64,000 bases of DNA from Fibrobacter sp. (lineage in GTDB: Bacteria; Fibrobacterota; Fibrobacteria; Fibrobacterales; Fibrobacteraceae). Location of the stretch: NCBI GenBank assembly GCA_024398835.1, contig JAKSIK010000006.1, positions 49,931 to 113,930 of the forward strand, given 5' to 3'. The notes beneath the pieces are model-generated. The model did no database searches. It had not been told where the DNA came from and saw only the letters and a list, made by a program, of their open reading frames with translations. The position numbers and the translations under genes are program-made. This document shows, one piece after another, positions 8,672-17,669 of the stretch (the stretch's first letter is position 1; each line of letters starts with the position of its first letter).

Positions 8672-9993
8672 TTTGCAGGTGCTGCGGGAGCAGCTGGAGC
8701 TTCAGCCTTGGCAGGTGCAGCAGGCGCAACAGGCGCAGCCGTATCAACTGGAGCCGGAGCATCCAATTTCCAAACCACATTCTGCCCCTTCATCAAGGCA
8801 GCAATATCCGCCTTCATCTCAGGCTTGTCCTTCTCGAAAGAGGCATACTGCTTGTAAGTACCATCGGGGTTCACCAGATAAACCTTGGGAACATAGCCAT
8901 CGCTATAAAGTTCACCAAACTGACGGGATTCATCAAACATCACGTTGACGGTTTCATCCCACTTGGCGTTGTCCATAAACTTGCGGATGCCAGACTTGGA
9001 GTTTCCACCGCTGCTGATTGCCAGGGTGGTAAGGCCCTGAGGCGCAAATTCCTTGGCCATTTCAAGAATGGACGGCGCGGCGTGAGCGCAATGTCCGCAT
9101 GTAGCAGAGAAGTAGAAAATTAGGAGAGGCTTACCCGCAAAGGCTTCAATGGTTTCACCCTTCACTGTGATTCCCGTAGCCTTCACCTTGAAGTTGATCT
9201 TTGCCGGCATTCCATTCACCAAAGTGTCACCGCGAAGAGCATTCACTTCAGCCTTCAGTTTTTCCATTTCTTCCTGCTGTTTCTTCATGGCAGCTTCACG
9301 AATGGTTTTCATTTTCTCGTTGAAGCGTTCACCAACAGCCTTCAAGGAATCTTCCGGCAATTGGAGCGTCTTCGTAGTATCACGAACCTTGACACCAGCA
9401 TCGCGAACACCCAGCACAAAATAATTCACATCAAATTCTGTTTCAAACTGGTTTCCGATAGCCACGAACTGGTTGCCAAACTGGAGACCGATGAGGTAGG
9501 AGAACTTTTGATTGTCCGTGGAATTTGCGTCAAGCTTAACAGGGGCGTTCGTTACCGGAGTCGCAGGAGCCATAGGTAGAGACTTGTTCACAGAATCCAC
9601 ATAGGCCCGCATCTTAGCCTGGTCGCCAGCGAAAGAAGCCATAGTGGCACTATCCGGACGAGTCTTATTCATGCGTTCACGAGCAATGTTGGAATAGCGA
9701 GCCCCCACAGCCTGGAGCGTATCATCAGAAAGCTGGACCTTGAAAGTCGTATCCTTGTTCGCCTTTTGCACATCCAAAACAGCCTGGACCACCACATCTT
9801 CATCCAGCGGCTCACCTACCTGGCGAGGCAGGGCCACAAAGTTCTGGCCACCAAACTGGGCCCCCAGCATATAGGCGAACTTCTGGTCATCCGTAGAATT
9901 TGGAGAAATAGCCGCAGACTTCGCTTGCATATCGCAAGCCGTCATAGCGAGAGCGGCAACACCGACTGCAATAATTTTGGATTTCATTTTCAA
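8668..9993 (-). CDS. Lipoprotein with two FKBP_N-like domains fused to a TlpA/thioredoxin-like domain
   Basis: The 441-residue protein starts with a lipoprotein signal (AALAMTACDMQAK; Cys at about 20). Two repeats then resemble the dimerisation domain found at the N-terminus of FkpA/Mip-type FKBPs: DQKFAYMLGAQFG with its helical partner, and DNQKFSYLIGLQFGNQ with its partner. A charged helix (about 225-250, KKQQEEMEKLKAEVN) leads into a TlpA-like thioredoxin fold with Cys299-Gly-His-Cys302. A low-complexity Ala/Pro tail ends the protein. The FKBP catalytic domain itself is absent. The likely location is periplasmic, membrane anchored, with a role in disulfide handling. The gene overlaps mnmG by 4 nt. 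Confidence 0.85.
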   Translation of the reverse strand: MKMKSKIIAVGVAALAMTACDMQAKSAAISPNSTDDQKFAYMLGAQFGGQNFVALPRQVGEPLDEDVVVQAVLDVQKANKDTTFKVQLSDDTLQAVGARYSNIARERMNKTRPDSATMASFAGDQAKMRAYVDSVNKSLPMAPATPVTNAPVKLDANSTDNQKFSYLIGLQFGNQFVAIGNQFETEFDVNYFVLGVRDAGVKVRDTTKTLQLPEDSLKAVGERFNEKMKTIREAAMKKQQEEMEKLKAEVNALRGDTLVNGMPAKINFKVKATGITVKGETIEAFAGKPLLIFYFSATCGHCAHAAPSILEMAKEFAPQGLTTLAISSGGNSKSGIRKFMDNAKWDETVNVMFDESRQFGELYSDGYVPKVYLVNPDGTYKQYASFEKDKPEMKADIAALMKGQNVVWKLDAPAPVDTAAPVAPAAPAKAEAPAAPAAPAK

Positions 9994-10054
9994 CTTCCTT
10001 TTGATAAATCTTTGGTTTACACCATCTTTTTACTATAAATTAGCAAAATTTTGT

Positions 10055-12532
10055 CTATCCCAGAATCTGGAGCGCCGCATATTTGAGGATAATGGTGCGT
10101 TCCATGTTATCTCCATTAAAGCGGACATCCACGCGAGCATTTTCCCCCGTTCCATAGCAGCGGGTAATGGTCCCCACACCGTATTTGCTATGACGCACCC
10201 GAACGCCTGGGCGGTAGGGATTTTCGCTGTACTCATCGTAAACAATTCGCGGGCCCGAAGGTACCTCGGCCTGCACCTTGACGGGATTGCGATAGACGAT
10301 ACGCTGATCGTTCTTGCGGACAGAGGATGGAATTGAACGAGAGCCGAATCCAGAACTCGAAAAACTAGAACTGCGGCCACCCGAACTAAATCCGCCAAAA
10401 TTGCTAGATCCGCCAAATCCACCATTTCCACCAAACCGACTAGAGCCACCAAATCCGCTACTGGATCTGCGAGCAAACGCTGGAGCCTGATGGTAAACGG
10501 GTTGTTCATCAATACAAGGTGTAAATTCCACTACAGACGGGTCCAATTCCTTCAAAAATCTGGATGGCGCAAAGGGACGGATAGTTCCCTGATGAAAGCG
10601 GCGACCGGCATGGTACAAAAACAGCTTTTTCTCTGCACGAGTGCAGCCCACATAGAACAAACGACGTTCTTCCTCCATCTGCTCCTGGGCTTCTTTGCTA
10701 CTAGTCAAGAGAGAGCCGCGAACCAACGGGAAAATTTCCTCATCGCAACCGGCAATGTGAACCGTATTGAATTCCAAGCCCTTCGCCATGTGAATGGTCA
10801 TCAAGGTCACCTGACCCTGAGACGCATCTACCTTCTTGTCCGCGTCTGTCAAAAGAGAAATATCCTGCAAGAAGGCATCCAAGGTAGCACCGGGATGTTC
10901 TTCGTCAAATTCACGAATGGCGTTAATCATTTCGTCCAGGTTGGCAATGCGTTCATCCGCAGTGAGTTCGTCATCCTTCCTGAGGAATTCCTTGTAGTTC
11001 ACATCGGCGATGACCTGCTCCACAAAGATAGGGAGCGGAGTTTCGCCCTCTGCTAAAAGTTTCTTCCAATTCAGAACCAAGTCCGTAAAAGGTTTCAGCT
11101 TTGCTGCCGCGCGGCCAGTACCTTCCACCTCAGCTAAAAGCATCTCCCAGAAAGTGCCGCTTCCCGCACGAACCTTTTCCAAGATGCCTTCCACCGTTGT
11201 CTTTCCGATGGCACGAGGCGGCGTATTGATAACCCGCAAATAAGCGGCATCGTCCTTCTCGTTAGCGAGAAGCCGCAAGTAAGCCAGAATATCCTTCACT
11301 TCCTTGCGGTCCCAGAACCGCGTACCGCCAAAAATCACCGAAGGAATGCGGCTATCGTTCAGCGCCTTTTCAATAACGCGGGATTGAGCGTTGGTGCGGT
11401 AGAAGACCGCCGTCTTAGAATAGAATTCCGGGCCTGCTGCTGCGATATATTCCGCAATCTGGCTCGCTTCCGTGCGGTCGTCCATCATGTGTCGCACACG
11501 AATCAAATCCCCAGCCTCTTCCTTAGAGAAAACCTTCTTCTCCATCTCCGCCGGACGGATATTGTGAGCAATGACAGAACCTGCACCCTTCACGATGTTA
11601 CTGGTGGAGCGATAATTCCGCTCGAGCTTCACAATGGTCACGGGAGCAAAATCCCGATGGAAATTCCGGATGATTTTGATGTTGGCGCCACGCCAGCCAT
11701 AGATGCTCTGGTCATCATCACCCACCACCGTCACATTCTTATTCTCGTTGATGAGGAGCTTCAGAAGTTCATACTGGACATCGTTGGTATCCTGATATTC
11801 GTCCACCACCACATACTGGAAGCGGTTAGCCAGTTGCTCCGCCAAATGAGGAACCTTCTGGAGCATGTAAACCGTATTGAACAGCAAGTCGTCAAAATCC
11901 ATGGCATTGGATTCCAGAAGACGCTGCTGGTATTCCTTGTAAAGGCGAGCATAGCGCTCCTGGTCTGCAAATTCCGCCTGGGCCAAGGCCACATCGGGAG
12001 TTTGCAATACCGCCGTTTTTCCATGATAGAGAATAGTGTTCTTGTAATGGGAAATGGCACCGTGAACCTTCTTCACCTCCGCCGCATCGTATTCCTCACC
12101 CAATTCCGTCTTCAGAATATCCTTCAAGACCCGTTTCTGGTCCTCGTCATCATAAATGGAGAAATTGGAGTCGTACCAAGGCCCGCCCAGTTCGCGAATC
12201 ACGAAATCCTTGGCGAGGCACATCTTCAAAAATTTGAGACAAACGGAGTGGAAAGTCCCCATCCAGAAAAACGGCACATAGCAGCCCAGCAATTTCTGAA
12301 TGCGGTCCTTCATTTCGCGGGCAGCCTTGTTGGTGAACGTCACCGCAAGAATCCGCTCCGATTCGATGTGATGGAACGAGACGAGATGTGCGATTTTGTA
12401 AGTGATGGCGCGAGTCTTTCCCGAACCTGCCCCCGCAAGAATGAGCATAGGCCCATCAATCTTTTTTGCAGCAGCCGCCTGCTCGGGATTCAGTTCCCTA
12501 TCCAATACCCCAAAATCAACAACATTCGCCAT
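10055..12532 (-). CDS. uvrD: UvrD/PcrA-family 3'-5' DNA helicase
   Basis: This superfamily 1 helicase has 825 residues. Motifs in order are I AGAGSGKT (about 34), TFTNKAAREMKDRI, II VVDEYQDTN, III GDDDQSIYGWRGA, IV LERNYRSTSNI, V TIHMAKGLEF and VI EEERRLFYVGCTRAEKKL. The C-terminus VRHSKYGVGTITRCYG followed by VRFNG matches the PcrA tail that binds RNA polymerase or partner proteins. It acts in nucleotide-excision repair and replication-conflict clearance. An unusual Gly/Phe/Ser-rich linker of about 50 residues lies between the helicase core and the tail. rsmE is divergent with a 45-bp gap. Confidence 0.95.
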   Translation of the reverse strand: MANVVDFGVLDRELNPEQAAAAKKIDGPMLILAGAGSGKTRAITYKIAHLVSFHHIESERILAVTFTNKAAREMKDRIQKLLGCYVPFFWMGTFHSVCLKFLKMCLAKDFVIRELGGPWYDSNFSIYDDEDQKRVLKDILKTELGEEYDAAEVKKVHGAISHYKNTILYHGKTAVLQTPDVALAQAEFADQERYARLYKEYQQRLLESNAMDFDDLLFNTVYMLQKVPHLAEQLANRFQYVVVDEYQDTNDVQYELLKLLINENKNVTVVGDDDQSIYGWRGANIKIIRNFHRDFAPVTIVKLERNYRSTSNIVKGAGSVIAHNIRPAEMEKKVFSKEEAGDLIRVRHMMDDRTEASQIAEYIAAAGPEFYSKTAVFYRTNAQSRVIEKALNDSRIPSVIFGGTRFWDRKEVKDILAYLRLLANEKDDAAYLRVINTPPRAIGKTTVEGILEKVRAGSGTFWEMLLAEVEGTGRAAAKLKPFTDLVLNWKKLLAEGETPLPIFVEQVIADVNYKEFLRKDDELTADERIANLDEMINAIREFDEEHPGATLDAFLQDISLLTDADKKVDASQGQVTLMTIHMAKGLEFNTVHIAGCDEEIFPLVRGSLLTSSKEAQEQMEEERRLFYVGCTRAEKKLFLYHAGRRFHQGTIRPFAPSRFLKELDPSVVEFTPCIDEQPVYHQAPAFARRSSSGFGGSSRFGGNGGFGGSSNFGGFSSGGRSSSFSSSGFGSRSIPSSVRKNDQRIVYRNPVKVQAEVPSGPRIVYDEYSENPYRPGVRVRHSKYGVGTITRCYGTGENARVDVRFNGDNMERTIILKYAALQILG

Positions 12533-12577
12533 ACAAAAACCTTAATTTCCGTTTTGAAAAATAGTAAATTTCACTCC

Positions 12578-13294
12578 ATGAAAACGCCCGACAGCCGATT
12601 TTTCATTCCCGAGATTTCCGTAGGAAATTTCACACTGGATGAGAACGAAAGTACTCATGCAGTGCGGGTGTGTCGTGCTGCAATCGGCGATATTCTGCAA
12701 CTCTCTGATGGCAAAGGACATTACGCCGACGCCATCATCACGAGGGCCGATGCGAAAGCCTGCGAAGTCCGGATCGACAAGTTTGAAACTGCCGAAGGCC
12801 CCGCGCCCCACATCAATCTCGCCATCGCTTGCCTCAAGGATGACGCCTTGGAAGAAGTGGTGTTTCACGCAGCACAAACCGAAGTCAATACCATCTATTT
12901 TCTCCGGACGGAATTTTCCCAGGAGCCCAAGAATTCCGACTTAAACAAGCTGGTACGGCGCTCCGAACTCAAAAGCCTCGTGAGCCTAAAACAATCCAAG
13001 AAGCCCTGGCTCACTAAAATCGAAGGGCCTGTTGAATTTTCGGAATGGCTCTCCCGCTATGAGGGCGATTTAATCCTCTGCGATGTGGATGGAGAAAAGG
13101 GGTTGGAAGCGGACGTCACCGCTGGCGATAAGCCGCTTACACTTCTGGTCGGTCCCGAGGGCGGATTCTCCCCGAAAGAAATTGCCGCAATAAAAGCATT
13201 TACCAAAGGCAAAGTTCATCTTTTGAACCTAGGGAACACGAGACTTCGGGCCAGAACCGCAGCCATCATCGCCCTCGGAAAAGTAGTCTGCTAA
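12578..13294 (+). CDS. rsmE: 16S rRNA (uracil1498-N3)-methyltransferase RsmE
   Basis: The 238-residue product matches RsmE: an N-terminal PUA-like domain (RFFIPEI, then STHAVRVCRAAIGD) and a C-terminal SPOUT fold with the SAM-binding trefoil knot motifs LLVGPEGGFSPKEI and LNLGNTRLRARTAAI. The usual LRxETA has Arg in place of Glu here. RsmE methylates N3 of U1498 in the decoding region of 16S rRNA. The start at 12578 is chosen because the family begins at this residue; long upstream in-frame codons lie opposite uvrD. The ATG lies 14 nt after a TAAATTT element, so the mRNA may be leaderless, and no Shine-Dalgarno is visible. Confidence 0.94.
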   Translation: MKTPDSRFFIPEISVGNFTLDENESTHAVRVCRAAIGDILQLSDGKGHYADAIITRADAKACEVRIDKFETAEGPAPHINLAIACLKDDALEEVVFHAAQTEVNTIYFLRTEFSQEPKNSDLNKLVRRSELKSLVSLKQSKKPWLTKIEGPVEFSEWLSRYEGDLILCDVDGEKGLEADVTAGDKPLTLLVGPEGGFSPKEIAAIKAFTKGKVHLLNLGNTRLRARTAAIIALGKVVC

Positions 13295-13357
13295 TTTCAG
13301 GCGTTTAAGCAGCCCGCACCATTTCAAGCGTTCAAATTGCCCGCGCTGTTTCGGGCG
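13294..13357. repeat. Degenerate 27-bp tandem repeat between rsmE and the DUF4261-like gene
   Basis: Units start at 13294 and 13321, with a partial third at 13348. The first two agree at about 20 of 27 positions. The stretch separates two convergent genes and has no T-tract hairpin. Confidence 0.4.
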
Positions 13358-14071
13358 CTATTTCTTCACGAGCCGCAGAATTCCCTGGCGGTTGAACTCC
13401 GGAGCGTCTTTCGCAAAAGGACTTTTCAGTTCCTGACGAAGCGTCCACACGCCCACATCACCGCCATCTACTTCCGTTCCTGATTTTGCAGTAATTCCAT
13501 CCATAAACAGGCTATCGGCAACCACGCTTAAAATGTCCTGAGGGTCGTCGCCAGAAGTTGCTGCAGATTTCGAGATGCAAATGTCCGGAAGTCCGAAAGT
13601 TTCCATCCCGAGAGAGAACAAGGTTTCTCCATTTTCCAGATAATTCAGCCAAGGATCCATGGGGAATTCAGCATCCCCGAGAATCTCGCGGAATCGTGCC
13701 GCGGTCCAGGCGGTTCCCGATTGCTGCATATAGACGCCCAGAGCGCCCGCAGAAAGCATTTTCAAAATGGCATTATTCACCATCCGCAAATCTTCCCCAC
13801 TTTTCAGCGAGCCTAATAAAAACAGCAAAGACTTGTGAGCATTCAAAGCAGCTGTTTCTTCTGCAGAAAGCGGCTCATGCTCATTAAAAAGTTGGGCGAG
13901 GCCTTCAGTCGCCCCGTTCCAAACAACAGAAAATTCAATGATGCAACCGGGAATGATGACTTTCTTTGTATCTGCCGTAATCTTTACATTTTCAGTAATG
14001 GCAAATTCAGTGGCACTGTTTTTAGCAGGGCAATCCACATTCAAGGGGAAAGCAAGAACAAACTGGTTCAT
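13358..14071 (-). CDS. DUF4261-like protein of unknown function
   Basis: The 237-residue protein has no signal peptide or membrane helix. The segment SAGALGVYMQQSGTAW (about residues 107-122) resembles the conserved Gly-Ala-x-Gly-Val-Tyr motif of DUF4261 proteins; this link is tentative. The start MNQFVLAFPLNVDCP and a C-terminal half rich in Asp/Gly are otherwise uninformative. The ATG overlaps the stop of the upstream glycosyltransferase gene by 4 nt, which places it as the last gene of the operon rnhB - membrane glycosyltransferase - glycosyltransferase - this gene. A role linked to surface glycans is possible from context only. Confidence 0.75.
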   Translation of the reverse strand: MNQFVLAFPLNVDCPAKNSATEFAITENVKITADTKKVIIPGCIIEFSVVWNGATEGLAQLFNEHEPLSAEETAALNAHKSLLFLLGSLKSGEDLRMVNNAILKMLSAGALGVYMQQSGTAWTAARFREILGDAEFPMDPWLNYLENGETLFSLGMETFGLPDICISKSAATSGDDPQDILSVVADSLFMDGITAKSGTEVDGGDVGVWTLRQELKSPFAKDAPEFNRQGILRLVKK

Positions 14072-15147
14072 ACACGACCTTTCAAAGATGCGACTGCATC
14101 TTTCAGTAAAGAATTATTGGGAGGAACAGGAAGTTTTACCTGCCGAGAAAAAGCCGCTTGCAACGAGTCTGCCGTCAGTTGATTTGCAGGGATGCAAACT
14201 CCATATCCCGATTGGTCCAGCGACTTCCCTAGCACAATCTGTTCATACTGCCCAGGTGTGGGAACAACAATGCTCTTTGCTCCAAGAACAGCCATATCCA
14301 TGATGGTGCTGTAGCCGCCGCGGGAAACCACCCATTCTGCATTTCGAACAACTTCTGCAAAAGTTTCCGTAGGCAAATGATGATGGAATTCCACATTGCC
14401 TTCTTGCCAAGATTTCTCACCGGCAGAAGGTTTCCCTAGAATCATGACATGCTGGCCTGGAATTTGCGGCAGGATTTCCCGAAGTTTTGCTTCAAACTGG
14501 GAGCGGGCGGGCTCAACGCCAGAAATAACGGCAACGACGCCATACTTTTTTGAAGGGCCGGCGGCATTATCGTCAGCGCTAAACCGTGAAAGCGGTCCCA
14601 CGAACTTTACGGGAACAGGCGTTTTTTTCACATGAGACATTGCCCCCGCATAGCCCGGCTCTTCCTCCAAATCCGGCACCCAGACTTCATTAAAATGTTT
14701 TATGCGAGAGTTATGCCATGCCTCGCCAACCCCTTCCAATTTCGAGAAACCCTCTGGGAAGGCGATGCGTCGCTGATGCGTCATGTAAATGCTGTAGGCA
14801 TTTTTAGAATAGAAAGCAAAACGATTGTCCGAAAGCAAAACATCATAATGATTCTTTTGAACCATCTCTTCAGCAAATCGTTGTTCCGCGTTCATCACAG
14901 AACTCAAATGTGCCGCATTTTTCAGGAGCCAAAGTCCCATATTGGAACCATGCTTTGGATAAACGATTCCGTAGGAAGGCGCATTAAACTGCTTTAACTG
15001 CGGAAAAAATTCCTTCAAAAGAGCGGCATTCTGCTCCACAACGGCCAAATCCACTTCGGCACCCTGGCGTAAAAATTCTTGAATTACAGGCACGCAACGA
15101 GTCGCATGCCCCAGCCCCCAATCCAGCGGGGCTACAAGGATTTTCAC
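14068..15147 (-). CDS. GT28/MurG-like glycosyltransferase
   Basis: The 359-residue protein has a GT-B fold signature. The N-terminus MKILVAPLDWGLGHATRC is the Gly-rich loop of UGT/MurG-like enzymes, and the C-terminal half has VVSRGGYSTIMDMAVLGAKS followed by VPTPGQYEQ, the donor-binding region equivalent to GxGS and PxxxxDQ in MurG. No transmembrane helix is present, so it probably acts at the cytoplasmic face of the inner membrane on a nucleotide-sugar donor. It is not MurG itself: the lipid-binding N-terminal motif differs and no mur genes are near. Four-nt overlaps link it to genes on both sides, so the three products are likely made in matched amounts. Confidence 0.85.
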   Translation of the reverse strand: MKILVAPLDWGLGHATRCVPVIQEFLRQGAEVDLAVVEQNAALLKEFFPQLKQFNAPSYGIVYPKHGSNMGLWLLKNAAHLSSVMNAEQRFAEEMVQKNHYDVLLSDNRFAFYSKNAYSIYMTHQRRIAFPEGFSKLEGVGEAWHNSRIKHFNEVWVPDLEEEPGYAGAMSHVKKTPVPVKFVGPLSRFSADDNAAGPSKKYGVVAVISGVEPARSQFEAKLREILPQIPGQHVMILGKPSAGEKSWQEGNVEFHHHLPTETFAEVVRNAEWVVSRGGYSTIMDMAVLGAKSIVVPTPGQYEQIVLGKSLDQSGYGVCIPANQLTADSLQAAFSRQVKLPVPPNNSLLKDAVASLKGRV

Positions 15148-17651
15148 GGATTAACCTCCAACCAGGCATTAGCCCAATCACCATGGTCGCAATCTTTATC
15201 TTTGCCCATATCCAGAATCAATGTGAGAATCTTAGCGTGGTTCACATCCAAATGGAGTTCTTCCTTCTCCAGGGAATACATTTTCTTCGAGCGATAGATT
15301 TCATTGCCATCTGTCTGCACGATAAAGCTGGCTCCATCTCCGCAATGACTTTCATCATCCAACCCAATCGTCACATGGAAGGTATTGTAATTCCGAGGCA
15401 AGCGATATTCGATTTTTGAATTCGCGTGGCTTCCGATTCCGTAACGGAAAGGCTCCCCATCCAAAGTCAGAGTATGGTGCTCTACAGTTTCGTTCTTTTG
15501 CGGGCTTCCCCAATCCTGTGTCGAAGAAATCATATCCATTGCGGAAAGTAGCGCCACCGTGGGAGTGTTCTTGAAGAAATCCTTATGAACTTGCAAGGAA
15601 TCACCATCGGGCATCACGCAGTTGAACTGCGCACGATTGAGTCCCTGGCGAACCACAGTAGAATCCAACGCCAGAGTGTCCGTTTCCTGGTTCAAAAGCA
15701 ATTCTGCCTGTTTTTCACCATTGATGGAAAATTCGCAGGGAACGGAACCGTCAAACCGCTTCTTCAAAACGAATCCGTCATTTTCGTAATCGGAAATCAC
15801 GAAATTTTGTGCAAAAGCCGATTTGCCCTTCATGGCGATAATCTTGTAAATCACCAACGGATAGCCGAAAGTTTTGTTGTCCAAAAATACGCGTTCATTC
15901 TTGTAGGAATCGAGAATTTTGTCAATCTGGTCAGTCGTCTTAAAGCCCACCACGCGGGAATTTCTATTCACGGAACCATATCCATCCTGGCCGCGGACCA
16001 GATAGATATTGCCATCCGACTTTTCCATCCAGCTGGCAAAGGTTTCCACACTCCAACCCTCGAAAGAGCGTTCACTAAAGGCGCTGTGCCCAGAAGCCAG
16101 CATCTGCCATGGACGTGCGTAAATAAAGATGGAATTTTTAGGATAGTTCTTCAGTTCCGTATTCAGCATGTCCTCTTCTCCAAGAAGTTTATTCTTGTAG
16201 TAGAGCATGTTCGCCTTATAGCTGGGAGCGTGGAACATCATAAGGCCCACACTCAGAATGCATGCCACCACAGCCACAATTCCAGCGGCGGCATCCGGTT
16301 TCATCTTGGTAGAGAACTGCAAAGCATCGTAAAGACCAAGCGCCATAATGAGGGCAAAAAGCGGGAGCGCCACCAGCACGTAGCGCTGGTTGATATCGAT
16401 GGTAAATGTTCCTGACACGTTCAGAAGAATCACAAAAATCTGGAAGCAAAAGAAAATGCCCAGAACAAAACCCTTCACATAACGCTTGGAGTAAATCAGG
16501 CGGAACAAGAGCCAAAGCGTTGCCGCAAACAAAATGATAGTGAACATGGTATAGAAGGGATTGTCCAGAATACCGCCCATGGCAGCATCCTTTTCCAAAT
16601 TCAGCATCACCTCGATATTGGTCTTCAAGTTAAACCAGAAATTTTCTAGAGAATGAGCTGCATGCTCTCCACCCTGGAAATCATAGCCGCGGTAGGCCGC
16701 CATAGTATTCACAGAAGGCCAACTCACCGCAATAACGCTCGCTACAAACAGCGGAAGTCTGTGAGATTTTTCCAGGAAATACTTGTAGTAGTACAGAGCG
16801 AAAGGAATAAAGGCAAACACCGTTTCTTGGCGGGTCTGAGCAAAGAAACCCAGCAGTGGAACGGTAAGCAGGAAATGTTTCCAAGTCACCTTGTTCGCCG
16901 GAACAAAGGCATACCAGGCCATCAAAACCGTAAGTAGCACAATGTAGAGCACTTCCGTAGAGGCAGAACGGGCCTGCAAAAGGTAGATAGGCATACCACC
17001 CAAAAACGCAACCGCCGCCAAGGCCACTTTTTCACTCTTAAACCACTTGGAAAGAGCAAGGAAGAAGAAAAGTAAACTCAAAATGTAGAAGGGATAATTC
17101 ACCAAAAGCGTGGTATCGCGGTTGGGATCCATGAAATTGAAGACAATGGAATAGACAAATCCCAAAGCCTTTCCCTTAAAGTTGTTGACCTCCGTCTTGC
17201 AGTCCAGATTGCCATCCGTCCAAATGCCCTCATTGCAAACGCCGCCCGTATGGTCGAAATACATCTGGAGGCCCATGGATTCCCAGCTGGTCTCGTCGCT
17301 CAAAACGCGGTGGGTATTGCTGATATTTTGGAACATGAATACCGAGAATACAATCATCAATATGGCGAGAATGCAGAAAGATTTGCCAGAAGGCAGATAG
17401 CTCTTGATATTTTTGCTAATGAATGGAATGTTGACCACAATTCCCGCAATCAAGAGAATGAATGTGAGAAGAATGGCAAAATAGCCGTATTTGATATCCC
17501 AGCTACGGGCAAAAGAGACGGAACTTCCATTGAATATCAGGAAAGAGACCACAAGAACCACCAACGTGGCAATCAAGGCCAATCCCTGAACCTTTCCCAG
17601 ATTCAACGACTTAAACTTTTCTACGAGAGTCAAAGATTTTTCTTTTTTCAT
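15144..17651 (-). CDS. Polytopic membrane glycosyltransferase-like protein with C-terminal NPCBM domain
   Basis: The 835-residue protein has about 10-12 membrane helices in the first 480 residues. The early extracytoplasmic loop holds DETSWESMGLQMYFDHTG, in the position where ArnT/PMT-type (GT-C) transferases carry acidic catalytic residues. A periplasmic region follows. The last 140 residues resemble NPCBM, a novel putative carbohydrate-binding module (YGIGSHANSKIEYRLP, then FHVTIGLDDESHCGDGASF and WANAWLEV). Likely role: transfer of a lipid-linked sugar to a surface acceptor. It sits 18 bp after rnhB and overlaps the next glycosyltransferase by 4 nt. The exact GT family and substrate are not determinable from sequence alone. 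Confidence 0.8.
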   Translation of the reverse strand: MKKEKSLTLVEKFKSLNLGKVQGLALIATLVVLVVSFLIFNGSSVSFARSWDIKYGYFAILLTFILLIAGIVVNIPFISKNIKSYLPSGKSFCILAILMIVFSVFMFQNISNTHRVLSDETSWESMGLQMYFDHTGGVCNEGIWTDGNLDCKTEVNNFKGKALGFVYSIVFNFMDPNRDTTLLVNYPFYILSLLFFFLALSKWFKSEKVALAAVAFLGGMPIYLLQARSASTEVLYIVLLTVLMAWYAFVPANKVTWKHFLLTVPLLGFFAQTRQETVFAFIPFALYYYKYFLEKSHRLPLFVASVIAVSWPSVNTMAAYRGYDFQGGEHAAHSLENFWFNLKTNIEVMLNLEKDAAMGGILDNPFYTMFTIILFAATLWLLFRLIYSKRYVKGFVLGIFFCFQIFVILLNVSGTFTIDINQRYVLVALPLFALIMALGLYDALQFSTKMKPDAAAGIVAVVACILSVGLMMFHAPSYKANMLYYKNKLLGEEDMLNTELKNYPKNSIFIYARPWQMLASGHSAFSERSFEGWSVETFASWMEKSDGNIYLVRGQDGYGSVNRNSRVVGFKTTDQIDKILDSYKNERVFLDNKTFGYPLVIYKIIAMKGKSAFAQNFVISDYENDGFVLKKRFDGSVPCEFSINGEKQAELLLNQETDTLALDSTVVRQGLNRAQFNCVMPDGDSLQVHKDFFKNTPTVALLSAMDMISSTQDWGSPQKNETVEHHTLTLDGEPFRYGIGSHANSKIEYRLPRNYNTFHVTIGLDDESHCGDGASFIVQTDGNEIYRSKKMYSLEKEELHLDVNHAKILTLILDMGKDKDCDHGDWANAWLEVNP

Positions 17652-17669
17652 ATCATCAATAATAGGTTT

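Noticed and set aside
11384..12577. Long upstream extension of rsmE
   Set aside because: It lies opposite the uvrD coding sequence, and RsmE similarity starts only at 12578.
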